Shown here: positions 6,236 to 6,240 of the stretch, one piece after another
Position numbering within the stretch: position 1 is the first letter of the stretch
Layout of the letters: each line of letters opens with the position of its first letter
NCBI GenBank assembly: GCA_027858145.1
Contig: JAQIDF010000411.1
Span: forward strand, 1 to 6,240
Length of the DNA: 6,240 nucleotides
Reading direction: 5' to 3'
DNA from: Prolixibacteraceae bacterium
Lineage (GTDB): Bacteria; Bacteroidota; Bacteroidia; Bacteroidales; Prolixibacteraceae
The notes under the pieces: generated by a model
The model's input: only the letters and a program-made list of their open reading frames with translations
Database searches by the model: none
What the model was told of the DNA's origin: nothing
Translations under genes and position numbers: made by a program

Positions 6236-6240
6236 GGAGG
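6236..6240 (+). promoter_or_regulatory. Shine-Dalgarno of a gene starting just past the window
   Basis: The window ends in ACTACGGAGG, a near-consensus ribosome site. A start codon would be expected about 5-10 bases further on. Given the repeats upstream, a transposase gene is the likely product. Nothing else recognisable lies in 6182-6235. Confidence 0.5.

Larger units (their letters stand above)
6126..6240 (+). mobile_element. Apparent left end of an insertion sequence (continues beyond window)
   Basis: One base after the mcrC stop the sequence begins TGTTGAGTGCC and contains two close direct repeats (6132-6154 and 6159-6181). It ends in a strong GGAGG, as expected just before a transposase gene. 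Terminal TG and multiple internal copies of the end sequence are known features of IS21-family elements, whose first gene (istA) starts about 100-200 bp from the end. The other end, target duplication and transposase all lie outside, so element and family are provisional. Confidence 0.45.

Overview
The window is a co-oriented accessory segment, with every gene on the + strand. It looks like a defence or 'immigration' island from a Gram-negative bacterium. No gene fixes the taxon. Base composition is mixed: sampled 60-base lines give 29 G+C in rhuM (2281-2340) and 14 G+C in mcrC (4801-4860). This suggests modules of different origin. REP-like hairpins and an apparent insertion-sequence end fit a genome rich in mobile DNA.

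Left part (1-1537): the 3' portion of a WYL-domain transcriptional regulator, whose first residues lie off the window, overlaps by 8 bp a small gene. The product of that gene (about 203 aa) has features of the 3-methyladenine DNA glycosylase (AAG/MPG) fold, although the match is remote. The two are probably co-translated. After a 133-bp gap with one weak promoter candidate comes a complete RhuM-family gene (1671-2693).

Middle (2694-2900): the gap after rhuM holds two strong inverted repeats. One is a 13-bp GC-rich stem and the other a 16-bp stem. They resemble REP/RAYT-type palindromes more than ordinary terminators.

Right part (2901-6124): a two-gene McrBC-type modification-dependent restriction operon. 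The first gene encodes an AAA+ GTPase motor with an N-terminal domain that I do not recognise. The second encodes an McrC partner with an intact PD-(D/E)xK nuclease site. Their stop and start codons overlap (TAATG). One base after the mcrC stop the sequence changes character: two 23-bp near-identical direct repeats, then a strong Shine-Dalgarno at the last bases of the window. This looks like the left end of an insertion sequence (possibly IS21-like) whose transposase gene starts just outside.

Working model (inference): the island targets modified or foreign DNA. McrBC would cleave modified DNA, the glycosylase-like protein may act on an altered base, and the WYL protein would regulate its own operon. 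RhuM is a family often found in such islands, with no settled biochemical role. The least explained parts are the glycosylase-like gene, the McrB N-terminal domain and the paired hairpins.
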